Source: Streptomyces sp. f51 (lineage in GTDB: Bacteria > Actinomycetota > Actinomycetes > Streptomycetales > Streptomycetaceae). Taken from it: a stretch of 64,000 nucleotides of DNA. Numbering within the stretch: position 1 is the stretch's first letter; every line of letters begins with the position of its first letter. The stretch lies in contig NZ_CP149798.1 in the NCBI RefSeq assembly GCF_037940415.1, positions 3,589,001 through 3,653,000 of the forward strand, given 5' to 3'. This document shows, one piece after another, positions 44,716-53,318 of this stretch. Position numbers and translations under genes: made by a program. The notes under the pieces were generated by a model. That model ran no database searches and had not been told where the DNA came from. It worked only from the letters and a program-made list of their open reading frames with translations.

Positions 44716-45627
44716 CTACGCCGCGACGAGATACGAGAAGACGGATTCGAGCGACTCGTCCGACGGCGACACCGTCAGCAGCCGGATGCCGTGGTCGCGG
44801 GCGACCCTCGGCAGCAGGGCGGTGAACCGCCCGAAGTCGACGGCCTGGATGCGCAGCGCGCCCTCGGCGAGGTCGACCTCGATGCCGGAGGTCGACGGGT
44901 CGGCGATGAGCGCGGCGGCCAGTGCCCGGTCGTCGCTGGAGCGGACCAGATAGCGGTGCGGGCGGTCGGTCATCAGCCGGCGGATGCGCCGGAAGTCGCC
45001 GCTCGCCGCGTGCCGTCCGGCGACGATCACCTCGATGTGGGCGGCCAACTGCTCCACCTCTTCGAGGATGTGGGACGAGAACAGCACGGTGCGGCCCTCG
45101 TCGCCCATGCGGCGCAGCAGGTCCATGAGCTGCATGCGCTGGCGCGGGTCCATGCCGTTGAACGGCTCGTCGAGCAGCAGCAGCGAGGGGTCGTGGACCA
45201 GCGCGGACGCCATCTTCACGCGCTGGCGCATGCCCTTGGAGTACGTGGAGATCTTGCGGTCCTGCGCGTACTCCATCTCGACGGTGGCCAGCGCGCGGTC
45301 CGCGGCCTTCGGGCCGAGTCCGTGCAACTCGGCGTTGGCGAGGACGAATTCGCGTCCGGTGAGGAAGTCGTACATCGCCTCGCGCTCGGGGACGATGCCG
45401 ATGTGCCGGTAGATGTCCTCGTTGCGCCAGGTCGGCTTGCCGTCGAGGGTGACGGTGCCGGTGGAGGGGGCGAGGAAGCCGCCCATCATGTTGATGAGCG
45501 TGGACTTTCCGGCGCCGTTCGGGCCGAGGAGTCCGGTGACTCCGGGACCGATCGTCATCGTGATGTCGTTGACCGCCACCACGTTGCCGAACCAGCGTGA
45601 GACGTGGTCGATGGTGAGCGTGGTCAC
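44716..45627 (-). CDS. ABC transporter ATPase (second pair)
   Basis: A 303-residue ATPase: Walker A GPNGAGKSTL, signature YSKGMRQRVKMA, Walker B LLLLDEPFNGMD and switch SSHILEEVE. A C-terminal domain of about 80 residues follows. GTG start overlaps the upstream permease stop (GTGA). Pairs with the permease downstream. Substrate unknown. Confidence 0.9.
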   Translation of the reverse strand: MTTLTIDHVSRWFGNVVAVNDITMTIGPGVTGLLGPNGAGKSTLINMMGGFLAPSTGTVTLDGKPTWRNEDIYRHIGIVPEREAMYDFLTGREFVLANAELHGLGPKAADRALATVEMEYAQDRKISTYSKGMRQRVKMASALVHDPSLLLLDEPFNGMDPRQRMQLMDLLRRMGDEGRTVLFSSHILEEVEQLAAHIEVIVAGRHAASGDFRRIRRLMTDRPHRYLVRSSDDRALAAALIADPSTSGIEVDLAEGALRIQAVDFGRFTALLPRVARDHGIRLLTVSPSDESLESVFSYLVAA

Positions 45628-46529
45628 AGCCCGGCCTTTCGGTAGCGGCGCATCAGGAGGCCGTAGCAGCCCGCGATGAGACCCAGGACGACGACCAGGT
45701 AGACGACACCCTGCGCGGACGAGGGGCCCACCTGGCCGGGGAAGGCGGAGGAGGCGCCCAGGAAGGCCGTCTGGACTCCGTCGATGAGGGTGATCGGCGA
45801 GAAGAGGCCGAGCCAGGGGACGGCTCCGCTGCTGGAGCGCTCGAAGGCGATGGCCTGGACGGTGGAGACCGCTCCGTAGGAGATGGTCAGGGCGGCGATG
45901 ACGGCCGCGATGCCGAAGCCGCGGCGCGGGGTGATCGCCGAGATGACCAGGGCGATTCCGGCGAAGAGCAGCGACAGCAGGGCCACGGAGGCCAGTCCCT
46001 GTCCGAAGCCCTTGGACTGGTCCGCGAAGTCGAGCTTGGCCAGCAGCGCGCCCACGTAGAGGACGATCAGCGGGGCGGCCGTCAGGACGAACAGCGCCGA
46101 GGCCAGGGCCGCGTACTTGGCGCGCACGTAGTCGGCGGTCTCGATGGGGCGCGAGAAGTACAGCGGGATGGTCTTGAAGCGCAGGTCCCGGGAGACCGCC
46201 TGGGGGCCCTGGGAGGCGACGTACAGGCCGATGACCGCCTGCATGATCACCGCGTAGCGGGTGTAGTCGACGGGCAGGTCCTTCGCCTTGGTGGCGACCG
46301 CGACGGCCACCATGATCAGCGCGGGGACGCACATCACCACGAAGAGCAGCATGGGCAGGACCTTGGACTTGACCGAGCGGCCCAGTCCGTAGGCGCCCCG
46401 CAGGGACTGCGAGTACAGGGAGCGGCGGGCGTAGGCACGGCCCAGGCGCGGGCCGTCGTAGTTGCGGTAGCCGATGTTGTGGATACGGGTCTGCTCACCC
46501 GGCTGGGTGAGGGGGTGCTCAACTGCCAT
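45624..46529 (-). CDS. ABC-2 type transporter permease
   Basis: A 301-residue permease with about six helices after a cytoplasmic N-terminus (NIGYRNYDGPRLGRAYARR). DLRFKTIPLYFSRPIETADYV resembles the coupling helix region of ABC-2 permeases. Its start lies within the end of the upstream ATPase gene (11-bp overlap). Confidence 0.87.
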   Translation of the reverse strand: MAVEHPLTQPGEQTRIHNIGYRNYDGPRLGRAYARRSLYSQSLRGAYGLGRSVKSKVLPMLLFVVMCVPALIMVAVAVATKAKDLPVDYTRYAVIMQAVIGLYVASQGPQAVSRDLRFKTIPLYFSRPIETADYVRAKYAALASALFVLTAAPLIVLYVGALLAKLDFADQSKGFGQGLASVALLSLLFAGIALVISAITPRRGFGIAAVIAALTISYGAVSTVQAIAFERSSSGAVPWLGLFSPITLIDGVQTAFLGASSAFPGQVGPSSAQGVVYLVVVLGLIAGCYGLLMRRYRKAGL

Positions 46530-47487
46530 GGCCGACCGCCTCCTTCCGCTGGGCGTCGCTCTCGGTGAAGACCTCGGCGATGTGGTGTCTGCGCTGTTCC
46601 ATGCGGACCAGCCCGAGGCCGAGGTCGGCGACCACGTCGCGGACGAGGTCGTAGGTGTCCTCGCTCTCCGTGGTGAGCAGCAGGATGTGTCCCGCGCCCG
46701 GCAGTCCGCCGCCCTCGTGGGTCTCGATCCCGCGCGCGTGGAGCGCCTCGCGCATCGCGCCCGTGCCGTCCGGGTGCTCGTCGCTGTCGGTGACCTCGAT
46801 GGCGAGGGTGGTGGTGGTCTTGGTGAAGTCCGTGGTGGAGCTGGAGCGCAGCAGCTTGCCGCCGTCGACGACCACGACGTGGTCGCAGGTGCGCTCCAGT
46901 TCGCCCAGGAGGTGGGAGGTGACCAGGACCGAGATGCCGAAGTCCGTGTGGATGCGCCGGATCAGTCCGAGCATGTCGTCGCGGCCGACGGGGTCGAGGC
47001 CGTTGGTCGGTTCGTCCAGGAAGACCAGCTGCGGGTCGTGGACGAGGGCCTGCGCGAGTTTGACGCGCTGCTTCATGCCCGTCGAGTAGCCGCCGATGGG
47101 GCGGTACCGCTCCTCGTAGAGGCCGACGTGGCGCAGGGTGTCCGCGGTGCGCTCGCGGGCGGCGGCCGGCGGCAGCCCGGACATCCGCGCCATGTGGACG
47201 ACGAACTCGGTGGCCGAGACGTCGGGCGGCAGGCAGTCGTGCTCGGGCATGTACCCGACCCGCTCGCGGATGGCGGCGCCCTCGGTGGCGACGTCGAGGC
47301 CGAGCACGTGCGCGCGGCCCTCGGTGGCGGGGGACAGACCCAGCAGGATCTTGATCAGTGTGGACTTGCCGGCTCCATTGGCTCCGACGAGTCCGGTCAC
47401 ACCGGGCCCGACGTCCACGGAGAGCCGGTCAAGCGCGGTCACCCGGGGGTACCGCTTGCTCAGGCTTTCGGTCGCGATCACAGTCAC
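46519..47487 (-). CDS. ABC transporter ATPase (first pair)
   Basis: A 322-residue ATPase: Walker A GANGAGKSTLI, signature YSTGMKQRVKLA, Walker B LVFLDEPTNGLD and switch TSHLLGELE. The operon begins here. GTG at 47487 is preceded by TACCGT at a 6-nt distance, suggesting a leaderless mRNA. The operon makes two ATPase-permease pairs, which may form one heteromeric exporter or two. Confidence 0.91.
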   Translation of the reverse strand: MTVIATESLSKRYPRVTALDRLSVDVGPGVTGLVGANGAGKSTLIKILLGLSPATEGRAHVLGLDVATEGAAIRERVGYMPEHDCLPPDVSATEFVVHMARMSGLPPAAARERTADTLRHVGLYEERYRPIGGYSTGMKQRVKLAQALVHDPQLVFLDEPTNGLDPVGRDDMLGLIRRIHTDFGISVLVTSHLLGELERTCDHVVVVDGGKLLRSSSTTDFTKTTTTLAIEVTDSDEHPDGTGAMREALHARGIETHEGGGLPGAGHILLLTTESEDTYDLVRDVVADLGLGLVRMEQRRHHIAEVFTESDAQRKEAVGHGS

Positions 47488-47499
47488 GCTTCGACGGTA
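47488..47499 (-). promoter_or_regulatory. -10 element of a probable leaderless promoter, ABC operon
   Basis: On the minus strand TACCGT (47499-47494) is followed by CGAAGC and the GTG. Confidence 0.5.
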
Positions 47500-47624
47500 G
47501 TGGCGCGCGCCACAGGGGTCGTCAGCCCACGGAGGTGGATCGGCGTCAGCCTCCAGGCGTACGGGCCCGTAGGGGTCACCCTCAGGTACGGGTGCCGGGA
47601 GCCCGGGCGGTTCCGCGCGGCCGG

Positions 47625-47651
47625 TTGTCCACAGGCGGCTCGTCGTCCACA
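47625..47651 (+). promoter_or_regulatory. Pair of DnaA boxes
   Basis: TTGTCCACA (47625-47633) and TCGTCCACA (47643-47651, one mismatch) are in direct orientation, 18 bp apart. Both are followed by GGCGG. They sit between the divergent ABC operon and the M24 gene. Confidence 0.55.
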
Positions 47652-47754
47652 GGCGGTCACGGGCCTATTGACGCAGCCTCTAACAACTGTCACATTCGCC
47701 AGTGTCACGTTACGGGCACGTACCGCAGTCGGTGCGGACAGGTGGGGCGGTGGC

Positions 47755-48597
47755 ATGACGACGGCCATGACAGGCGAACTCCCGTTGGAACTGCGCGGGT
47801 TCAGAGAGGTACAGCGGCTCGCGTACGCATGCGCGGAGGCGGTCGCGGCGCAGCTGAAGCCCGGTGTCACCGAGCGGGAGGCGGCGCGCATGCAGCGGGT
47901 GTGGCTGCGTGAGCGCGGGGTGCGGGACTGGTTCCATCTGCCGTTCGCCTGGTTCGGCGACCGCACGGCCTTCGCCGGTTTCCGGATCCCGTTGCAGTTC
48001 TTCCCCACCGAGCGCCGGCTGGAGCCGGGGATGCCGTTCATCCTCGACATGGCGCCGGTGCACCAGGGTTTCACGGCGGACATCGGCTATTCGGGCTCGC
48101 TCGGGCCGAACCCCGTGCAGGACAGGCTGCTCACCGATCTGGAGGCGCACCGCGAGCTGATCCTGCGCGAGGTGCGCGAGCGCCGGTCCCTGCGCGAGAT
48201 CTACGAGGACGTGGACCGGCTGATGGTCCGCCAGGGCTGCGCCAACCGGCACCGCGCGTATCCGTTCGGAGTGATCGCGCACAAGGTGGACCGGGTGCGG
48301 GAGCGGCCCTGGTCCCCGCGTCTGTTCGGGTTCGGCGTCCGGTCCCTGAAGGGGCTGGCGAGCGACGCGCTGCACGGGCACCGGGAGGGCTGGTCCCCGC
48401 TGTGGTCGCCGTACACCTTCTCCGACCACCCGCCCCGGCCGGGGCTGTGGGCGGTCGAACCGCACCTCGGTTTCCGGGGTACGGGCGCGAAGTTCGAGGA
48501 GCTCCTGGTGGTCACGGACTCCAGGGACCCCGAAGAGAGCGCGTTCTGGCTCGACGACGATCTGCCGCACGTGCGGCGCTGGGCGGAGGACAAGTGA
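47755..48597 (+). CDS. M24 family metallopeptidase-like protein
   Basis: A 280-residue pita-bread-fold protein. Likely metal ligands are the Asp residues in ILDMAPVHQGFTADIGY, a His in DALHGHREG, and the Glu residues in VEPHLGF and KFEELLVV. It lacks the N-terminal creatinase domain of PepP. It may be a methionine aminopeptidase relative with another substrate. The ATG at 47755 is weakly supported; the stop overlaps the next start (GTGA). Confidence 0.82.
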   Translation: MTTAMTGELPLELRGFREVQRLAYACAEAVAAQLKPGVTEREAARMQRVWLRERGVRDWFHLPFAWFGDRTAFAGFRIPLQFFPTERRLEPGMPFILDMAPVHQGFTADIGYSGSLGPNPVQDRLLTDLEAHRELILREVRERRSLREIYEDVDRLMVRQGCANRHRAYPFGVIAHKVDRVRERPWSPRLFGFGVRSLKGLASDALHGHREGWSPLWSPYTFSDHPPRPGLWAVEPHLGFRGTGAKFEELLVVTDSRDPEESAFWLDDDLPHVRRWAEDK

Positions 48598-50363
48598 GTC
48601 TCGTGGGAGCGCGCGAGCGCCGGGTGCGGACAGGCAAGATCGAGCTGTGCGTCGCCGAGCTGGGCGACGCGAGTCAGCCGACCGTGGTGCTCGTGCACGG
48701 CTATCCGGACTCCAAGGAGGTGTGGTCCGAGGTCGCCGCGCGGCTCGCCGACCGCTTCCATGTCGTGCTGTACGACGTACGGGGGCACGGCCGGTCGAGC
48801 GCGCCGCGGCCGCTGCGCGGCGGGTTCACGCTGGAGAAGCTGACCGACGACTTCCTCGCGGTGATCGACGCGGTCAGCCCCGGTGAGCCGGTGCACCTCG
48901 TGGGCCACGACTGGGGTTCGGTGCAGTCCTGGGAGTTCGTCACGATCGCCCGCACGGAGGGCCGGATCGCGTCCTTCACCTCGATGTCCGGTCCGTCCCT
49001 GGACCACTTCGGCCACTGGATCAAGCGGCGGATGCGGCGGCCCACCCCGCGCAGGATCGGCCAGCTCCTCGGGCAGGGCGCCAAGTCCTGGTACGTGTAC
49101 ATGCTGCACACGCCGGTGCTACCCGAGCTGGCCTGGCGCGGCCCCCTGGGCAGGCGGTGGCCGAAGATCCTCCAGCGGCTGGAGAAGGTGCCCGCGGGCG
49201 ACTACCCGACCGCGTCGCTGCCCTCCGACGCGGCGCACGGGGCGTGGCTCTACCGCGACAACGTACGGTCCCGCCTCGGCCGGCCCCGCGAGGACGCGTA
49301 CGCCCACGCGCCCGTGCAGCTCATCACGCCCCTCGGCGACGCCTTCCTCTCCGAGCGGCTGTACGACGAGCTGGAGAAGTGGGCCCCCGACTCCGTGCGC
49401 CGCACGCTGAGCGCCAAACACTGGGTCCCGCGGACCCGTCCCGACCAACTGGCCGCCTGGATAGCCGAGTTCGTGACCGCCAACGAGGGCCGCGGGGCCG
49501 GTGTGCCCGCGCCCGAGCCGGCCGCCTCCGGAACGTACGCGGACCGGTTCGGGGGGCAGCTCGTGCTCGTCACCGGCGCCGGCAGCGGCATCGGGCGGGC
49601 CACCGCCTTCGCGTTCGCCGAGGCCGGCGCGCGGCTGGTGGCCGTCGACCGGGACGCCGAGGCCGCCGTCCGCACGGCGGAGATGGCGCAGCTGATCGGC
49701 TCACCTGCGGCCTGGGCCGAGATCGCCGACGTCGGCGACGAGCAGGCCATGGAGAAGCTCGCCGAGAGGGTCGCCGCCGAGTACGGCGTCGTGGACGTCC
49801 TGGTGAACAACGCCGGCGTCGGGCTCTCCGGCTCCTTCCTCGACACCACGGCGGACGACTGGAGGACGGTCCTCGACGTCAATCTGTGGGGCGTGATCCA
49901 CGGCTGCCGGCTCTTCGGGAAGCAGATGGCCGAGCGAGGTCAGGGCGGACACATCGTCAACATCGCCTCGGCGGCCGCGTATCAGCCCTCAAAGGCACTG
50001 CCCGCCTACAGCACCTCCAAGGCGGCCGTGCTGATGCTGAGCGAGTGTCTGCGCGCGGAGCTGGCCGGGAAGGACATCGGCGTCTCGGCGGTCTGCCCCG
50101 GCTTCGTCAACACCAACATCACCGCGACCGCGCGTTTCGCCGGGGTCGACGCGGCCGAGGAGAAGCGGCGCCAGAAGAAGTCGGCGCGGCTCTACGGCCT
50201 GCGCAACTACCCGCCGGAGAAGGTCGCCGACGCGATCCTGCGCGCGGTCGTCCGCGACGAGGCGGTGGTCCCGGTGACCCCGGAGGCGCGCGGAGCCCGT
50301 CTCCTGCACCGGTTCGCGCCCGGGGTGCTGCGCGCGATCGCCCGTGTGGAGCCACGTCTGTGA
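48594..50363 (+). CDS. Alpha/beta hydrolase-short-chain dehydrogenase fusion (EphD-like)
   Basis: A 589-residue two-domain protein. The hydrolase half (about 1-300) has HGYPDS, the epoxide-hydrolase nucleophile Asp in VGHDWGS, and catalytic His in SAKHWVP. The SDR half (about 318-589) has TGAGSGIG for NAD(P), NNAG, Ser in NIASAAAY and the YSTSK catalytic pair. The architecture and length match mycobacterial EphD. Substrate here is unknown, as streptomycetes lack mycolic acids. Overlaps the M24 gene by 4 nt and is 7 nt from the MerR gene. Confidence 0.87.
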   Translation: MSLVGARERRVRTGKIELCVAELGDASQPTVVLVHGYPDSKEVWSEVAARLADRFHVVLYDVRGHGRSSAPRPLRGGFTLEKLTDDFLAVIDAVSPGEPVHLVGHDWGSVQSWEFVTIARTEGRIASFTSMSGPSLDHFGHWIKRRMRRPTPRRIGQLLGQGAKSWYVYMLHTPVLPELAWRGPLGRRWPKILQRLEKVPAGDYPTASLPSDAAHGAWLYRDNVRSRLGRPREDAYAHAPVQLITPLGDAFLSERLYDELEKWAPDSVRRTLSAKHWVPRTRPDQLAAWIAEFVTANEGRGAGVPAPEPAASGTYADRFGGQLVLVTGAGSGIGRATAFAFAEAGARLVAVDRDAEAAVRTAEMAQLIGSPAAWAEIADVGDEQAMEKLAERVAAEYGVVDVLVNNAGVGLSGSFLDTTADDWRTVLDVNLWGVIHGCRLFGKQMAERGQGGHIVNIASAAAYQPSKALPAYSTSKAAVLMLSECLRAELAGKDIGVSAVCPGFVNTNITATARFAGVDAAEEKRRQKKSARLYGLRNYPPEKVADAILRAVVRDEAVVPVTPEARGARLLHRFAPGVLRAIARVEPRL

Positions 50364-50370
50364 GGCGGGG

Positions 50371-51315
50371 ATGAGCGACGAGGCGGGCGGCGCCGCGTAC
50401 CGCATCGAGGACCTGGCGCACCGCAGCGGCGCCACGGTCCGGACGATCCGCGCCTATCAGGACCGCGGGCTGCTGCCCCGCCCCGAGCGCCGCGGGCGCG
50501 CCAACGTGTACGCGGACGCCCATCTGGCGCGGCTGCGGCAGATCGCCGACCTCCTGGACCGCGGCTACACCCTGGCCTCGATCAAGGAACTCCTTGAGGC
50601 CTGGGACGCGGGCCGGGGTCTCGGCGGAATACTGGGCCTGGTCGCGGAGGTCGACGGGCCGTGGACCGACGAGGAGGCCGCCCGGATCTCCCGGAGCGAG
50701 CTGGTGGAGCGGTTCGGGGGCCGTCCCGACGACGCGGCGGTGGCGGAGGCCGTGGAACTGGGTGTGCTGGAGCCCGTTCCGGGAGACGAGGACACATTCC
50801 TCGTCCCGAGCCCCCAAGAACTTTCCGTGGCGGTCGAGTTGCACAACGCCGGTGTCTCCCTGCCCGCGATCGCCCGCCACCTGCGGGAGTTGAGGGGGCA
50901 GGTCGAGCACATCGCGTCCCGTTTCCTGGAGTTCACCACGGAGCATGTCTTCGCGCGCTATCTGGGGGAGCGTCCGCCGAGCGACGCGCAGGCGGCCGAG
51001 GCGGCCTCGCTCGTCCGGCGGCTGCGGCCGCTCGCCCAGCAGGCGGTGGACGCCGAACTGGCCCGTGCGATGCGGCACTTCGCGACCCGTCATCTGAGCC
51101 GCCAGCTCACGGCCGGTCCGGTGCCGATGGAGCCGGGAGGAGCACGTCCGGTGGAGGTGCCCGCCGGGACAATGCAGGCCGTGGAGCGTCTGGTTGGCGT
51201 GGAGCACGCGGCGGAGTTCGTGACGGCGGCCACCGAACGGGAGCTACAGACACGCACGTTGGACCGCCTGACGACAAACAGCCCTCTTGCCACAGGTGTT
51301 GACGAAACCCCCTGA
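50371..51315 (+). CDS. MerR family transcriptional regulator
   Basis: A 314-residue regulator. The N-terminal MerR DNA-binding domain (about 10-80) has YRIEDLAHRSGATVRTIRAY and RLRQIADLLDRGYTLASIKE. The C-terminus is about 230 residues of helical effector domain without a Cys metal site, so it probably senses an organic ligand or protein. It is the third gene of the M24-EphD-MerR set. Confidence 0.86.
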   Translation: MSDEAGGAAYRIEDLAHRSGATVRTIRAYQDRGLLPRPERRGRANVYADAHLARLRQIADLLDRGYTLASIKELLEAWDAGRGLGGILGLVAEVDGPWTDEEAARISRSELVERFGGRPDDAAVAEAVELGVLEPVPGDEDTFLVPSPQELSVAVELHNAGVSLPAIARHLRELRGQVEHIASRFLEFTTEHVFARYLGERPPSDAQAAEAASLVRRLRPLAQQAVDAELARAMRHFATRHLSRQLTAGPVPMEPGGARPVEVPAGTMQAVERLVGVEHAAEFVTAATERELQTRTLDRLTTNSPLATGVDETP

Positions 51316-51327
51316 ACCGCAGGCTTG

Positions 51328-51381
51328 TTGTCCACAGATTCGTCAATTCACCTGTGGATAACGTCACTTGGTTGTGGATCA
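51328..51381. promoter_or_regulatory. Group of DnaA boxes before kptA
   Basis: TTGTCCACA (51328-51336) and TGTGGATAA (51353-51361) are perfect and in opposite orientation. TGTGGATCA (51373-51381) has one mismatch. Confidence 0.6.
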
Positions 51382-51437
51382 AACCTCCAACCCAAAATCA
51401 AATGCGTGATCCGTCTCTCTCCAGGCACGCTGGGAGG

Positions 51438-52040
51438 ATGAAGGAACATGAGCAGACGGATGATCGGACGGAAAGACGAGCCGATGAACCGATGGATGAA
51501 AAGCGCACCGTGAAGGTGTCGAAGTACCTCTCGAAGCATCTGCGGCACCAGCCCGAGCGGATCGGTCTCACCCTCGGCGAGGGCGGCTGGGTCGAGATCG
51601 ACACGCTGATCTCCGCGGCCGTCGCGCACGGCTTCCGGTTCACCCGCGCAGAGCTCGACCATGTGGTGGCCAGCAACGACAAGCGGCGCTTCGCCGTCGA
51701 GGGAACCTTGATCCGGGCCAGCCAGGGCCACTCCGTCGAGGTCGACCTCGGACTGCCCCCGGCGACCCCGCCGGCGTACCTCTACCACGGGACCGTGGCC
51801 CGCAGCCTGGACGCGATCCGCGCCGAGGGCCTGCGGCCCATGAACCGGCACGACGTACACCTCTCGGCGGACCGCGAGACGGCCACCCGCGTCGGCGCCC
51901 GCCGAGGCCGCCCGCTCGTCCTGTCCGTGGACGCCGCCGCCATGCACCGGGACGGCCATGTCTTCCGGGTCAGCGCCAACGGCGTCTGGCTCACCCAGGC
52001 CGTACCCCCGCGCTACCTGCGGTTTCCCGCGGCTCACTGA
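51438..52040 (+). CDS. kptA: RNA 2'-phosphotransferase (Tpt1/KptA family)
   Basis: A protein of 200 residues (181 if the in-frame ATG at 51492 is used). It has KVSKYLSKHLRHQP, LYHGTVARSLDAIRAEGL, MNRHDVHLSAD and GRPLVLSVDA, the conserved blocks of Tpt1. Yeast Tpt1 moves a splice-junction 2'-phosphate from tRNA to NAD. Bacteria have no such splicing, so the bacterial role is unclear. The first 23 residues are polar and atypical. ATG 51438 follows GGGAGG directly, too close for ordinary initiation, so the start is uncertain. Confidence 0.85.
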   Translation: MKEHEQTDDRTERRADEPMDEKRTVKVSKYLSKHLRHQPERIGLTLGEGGWVEIDTLISAAVAHGFRFTRAELDHVVASNDKRRFAVEGTLIRASQGHSVEVDLGLPPATPPAYLYHGTVARSLDAIRAEGLRPMNRHDVHLSADRETATRVGARRGRPLVLSVDAAAMHRDGHVFRVSANGVWLTQAVPPRYLRFPAAH

Positions 52041-52043
52041 TCC

Positions 52044-52261
52044 GGGACACCGGGCCCCAGTGAGTGGGGACACCGGGCCTCGCCGAACCGGGACACCGGG
52101 CGCTCAGCGAGCCGGGACACCGGGCCCGGTCGATCCCGGGAGCCTGGCCGCACCGGTCGCGGGAGCCTGGCCACGCTGGTCCCGGGAACCTGTCCGCACT
52201 GATCGCGGGAGCCTGGCCGCACTGATCGCGGGAGCCTGGCGCCGAGGCGCCGGGAGCCTGG
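52044..52261. repeat. 23-bp minisatellite, ten units
   Basis: GGGACACCGGG occurs at 52044, 52067, 52090 and 52114. It changes to GGGAGCCTGG at 52138, 52161, 52184 (GGGAACCTGT), 52207, 52230 and 52252. The pitch is 22-24 bp throughout. It fills the gap between kptA and the oxidoreductase gene. Confidence 0.8.
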
Positions 52262-52290
52262 TCCTGAGGCGTTCACCTCCCGGCTCCGTC

Positions 52291-52302
52291 TACGCTCGAC
52301 GC
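52291..52302 (+). promoter_or_regulatory. -10 element of a probable leaderless promoter, oxidoreductase gene
   Basis: TACGCT (52291-52296) followed by 6 nt and the ATG. Confidence 0.5.
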
Positions 52303-53205
52303 ATGAGTCTGCGTCTGAGCACCGTGATCCTGCCGTACGTCCGCTGGAACGAGGGCGGGCGTTCCGCATGGCAGCGCGCGGAGCAGCTCGGCTTCCACAC
52401 CGCGTTCACCTACGACCACCTCTCCTGGCGGACCTTCCGCGACGGCCCGTGGTTCGGGGCCGTACCGACCCTGACCGCGGCGGCCGCCATCACCGACCGG
52501 CTGCGTCTCGGCACGCTCGTGACCTCGCCCAACTTCCGGCACCCGGTCACCCTCGCCAAGGACCTGATCTCCCTCGACGACATCTCGAACGGCCGGATCA
52601 CCCTCGGCATCGGGGCGGGCGGCACCGGTTTCGACGCCACCGCGCTCGGCCAGGACCCGTGGACCCCGCGTGAGCGCGCGGACCGCTTCGGTGAGTTCGT
52701 CCCCCTGCTCGACCGGCTTCTGACCGAGGACTCCGTCTCCTACGGCGGAAACTTCTACTCGGCGCACGAGGCGCGCAACATCCCGGGCTGTGTCCAGCGC
52801 CCCCGGCTGCCCTTCGCCGTGGCCGCCACCGGCCCGCGCGGGCTGAAGCTCGCCGCCCGGCACGGGCAGGCCTGGGTGACGACCGGCGACCCGAAGCTGT
52901 TCGAGACGGGCACCCCCGAGCAGTCGGTTCAGGCCATTCGCGGACAGGTCTCCAAGCTCGCCGACACGTGTGCCGAGATCGGCCGGGACGTGGCGGAGCT
53001 CGACAAGATCCTGCTCACCGGCTTCACCCCGGACCGGGGCCGCCCCCTGGAGTCCCTCGACGCGTTCGTCGACTTCGCGGGCCGGCACGCCGAACTGGGC
53101 TTCACCGACATCGTGATCCACTGGCCGATCCCCGACTCGGAGTTCGCCGCCGACGCCAAGGTCTTCGAGCGGATCGCGATGGAAGCGGTGGCCCAGCTGG
53201 GCTGA
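52303..53205 (+). CDS. LLM-class F420-dependent oxidoreductase
   Basis: A 300-residue TIM-barrel enzyme of the luciferase-like class. [43 protein letters not shown] and [20 protein letters not shown] are typical of the family, most of whose actinobacterial members use F420. The substrate is unknown. The start at 52303 removes a long upstream frame through the repeat array. Confidence 0.86.
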   Translation: MSLRLSTVILPYVRWNEGGRSAWQRAEQLGFHTAFTYDHLSWRTFRDGPWFGAVPTLTAAAAITDRLRLGTLVTSPNFRHPVTLAKDLISLDDISNGRITLGIGAGGTGFDATALGQDPWTPRERADRFGEFVPLLDRLLTEDSVSYGGNFYSAHEARNIPGCVQRPRLPFAVAATGPRGLKLAARHGQAWVTTGDPKLFETGTPEQSVQAIRGQVSKLADTCAEIGRDVAELDKILLTGFTPDRGRPLESLDAFVDFAGRHAELGFTDIVIHWPIPDSEFAADAKVFERIAMEAVAQLG

Positions 53206-53293
53206 GCCGTGCCCCGGGACCCGGCGGCGCGTGACGGCACGGGGCCGGATGCGGCGGTTACCACTCAAGTGTGCGCACCGCCGCACGGCCGTG

Positions 53294-53305
53294 CGCATAT
53301 ATGCG
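53294..53305. promoter_or_regulatory. CGCATATATGCG palindrome upstream of the HAD gene
   Basis: A perfect 12-bp AT-centred palindrome 14 bp before the start codon, overlapping the probable Shine-Dalgarno region. It could hold a -10 element or a regulator site. Confidence 0.3.
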
Positions 53306-53318
53306 GGAGAATGAGCAC

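Noticed and set aside
52044..52261. The regular repeats considered as a CRISPR array
   Set aside because: Units are directly tandem with a 23-bp pitch and no unique spacers; no cas genes are present.
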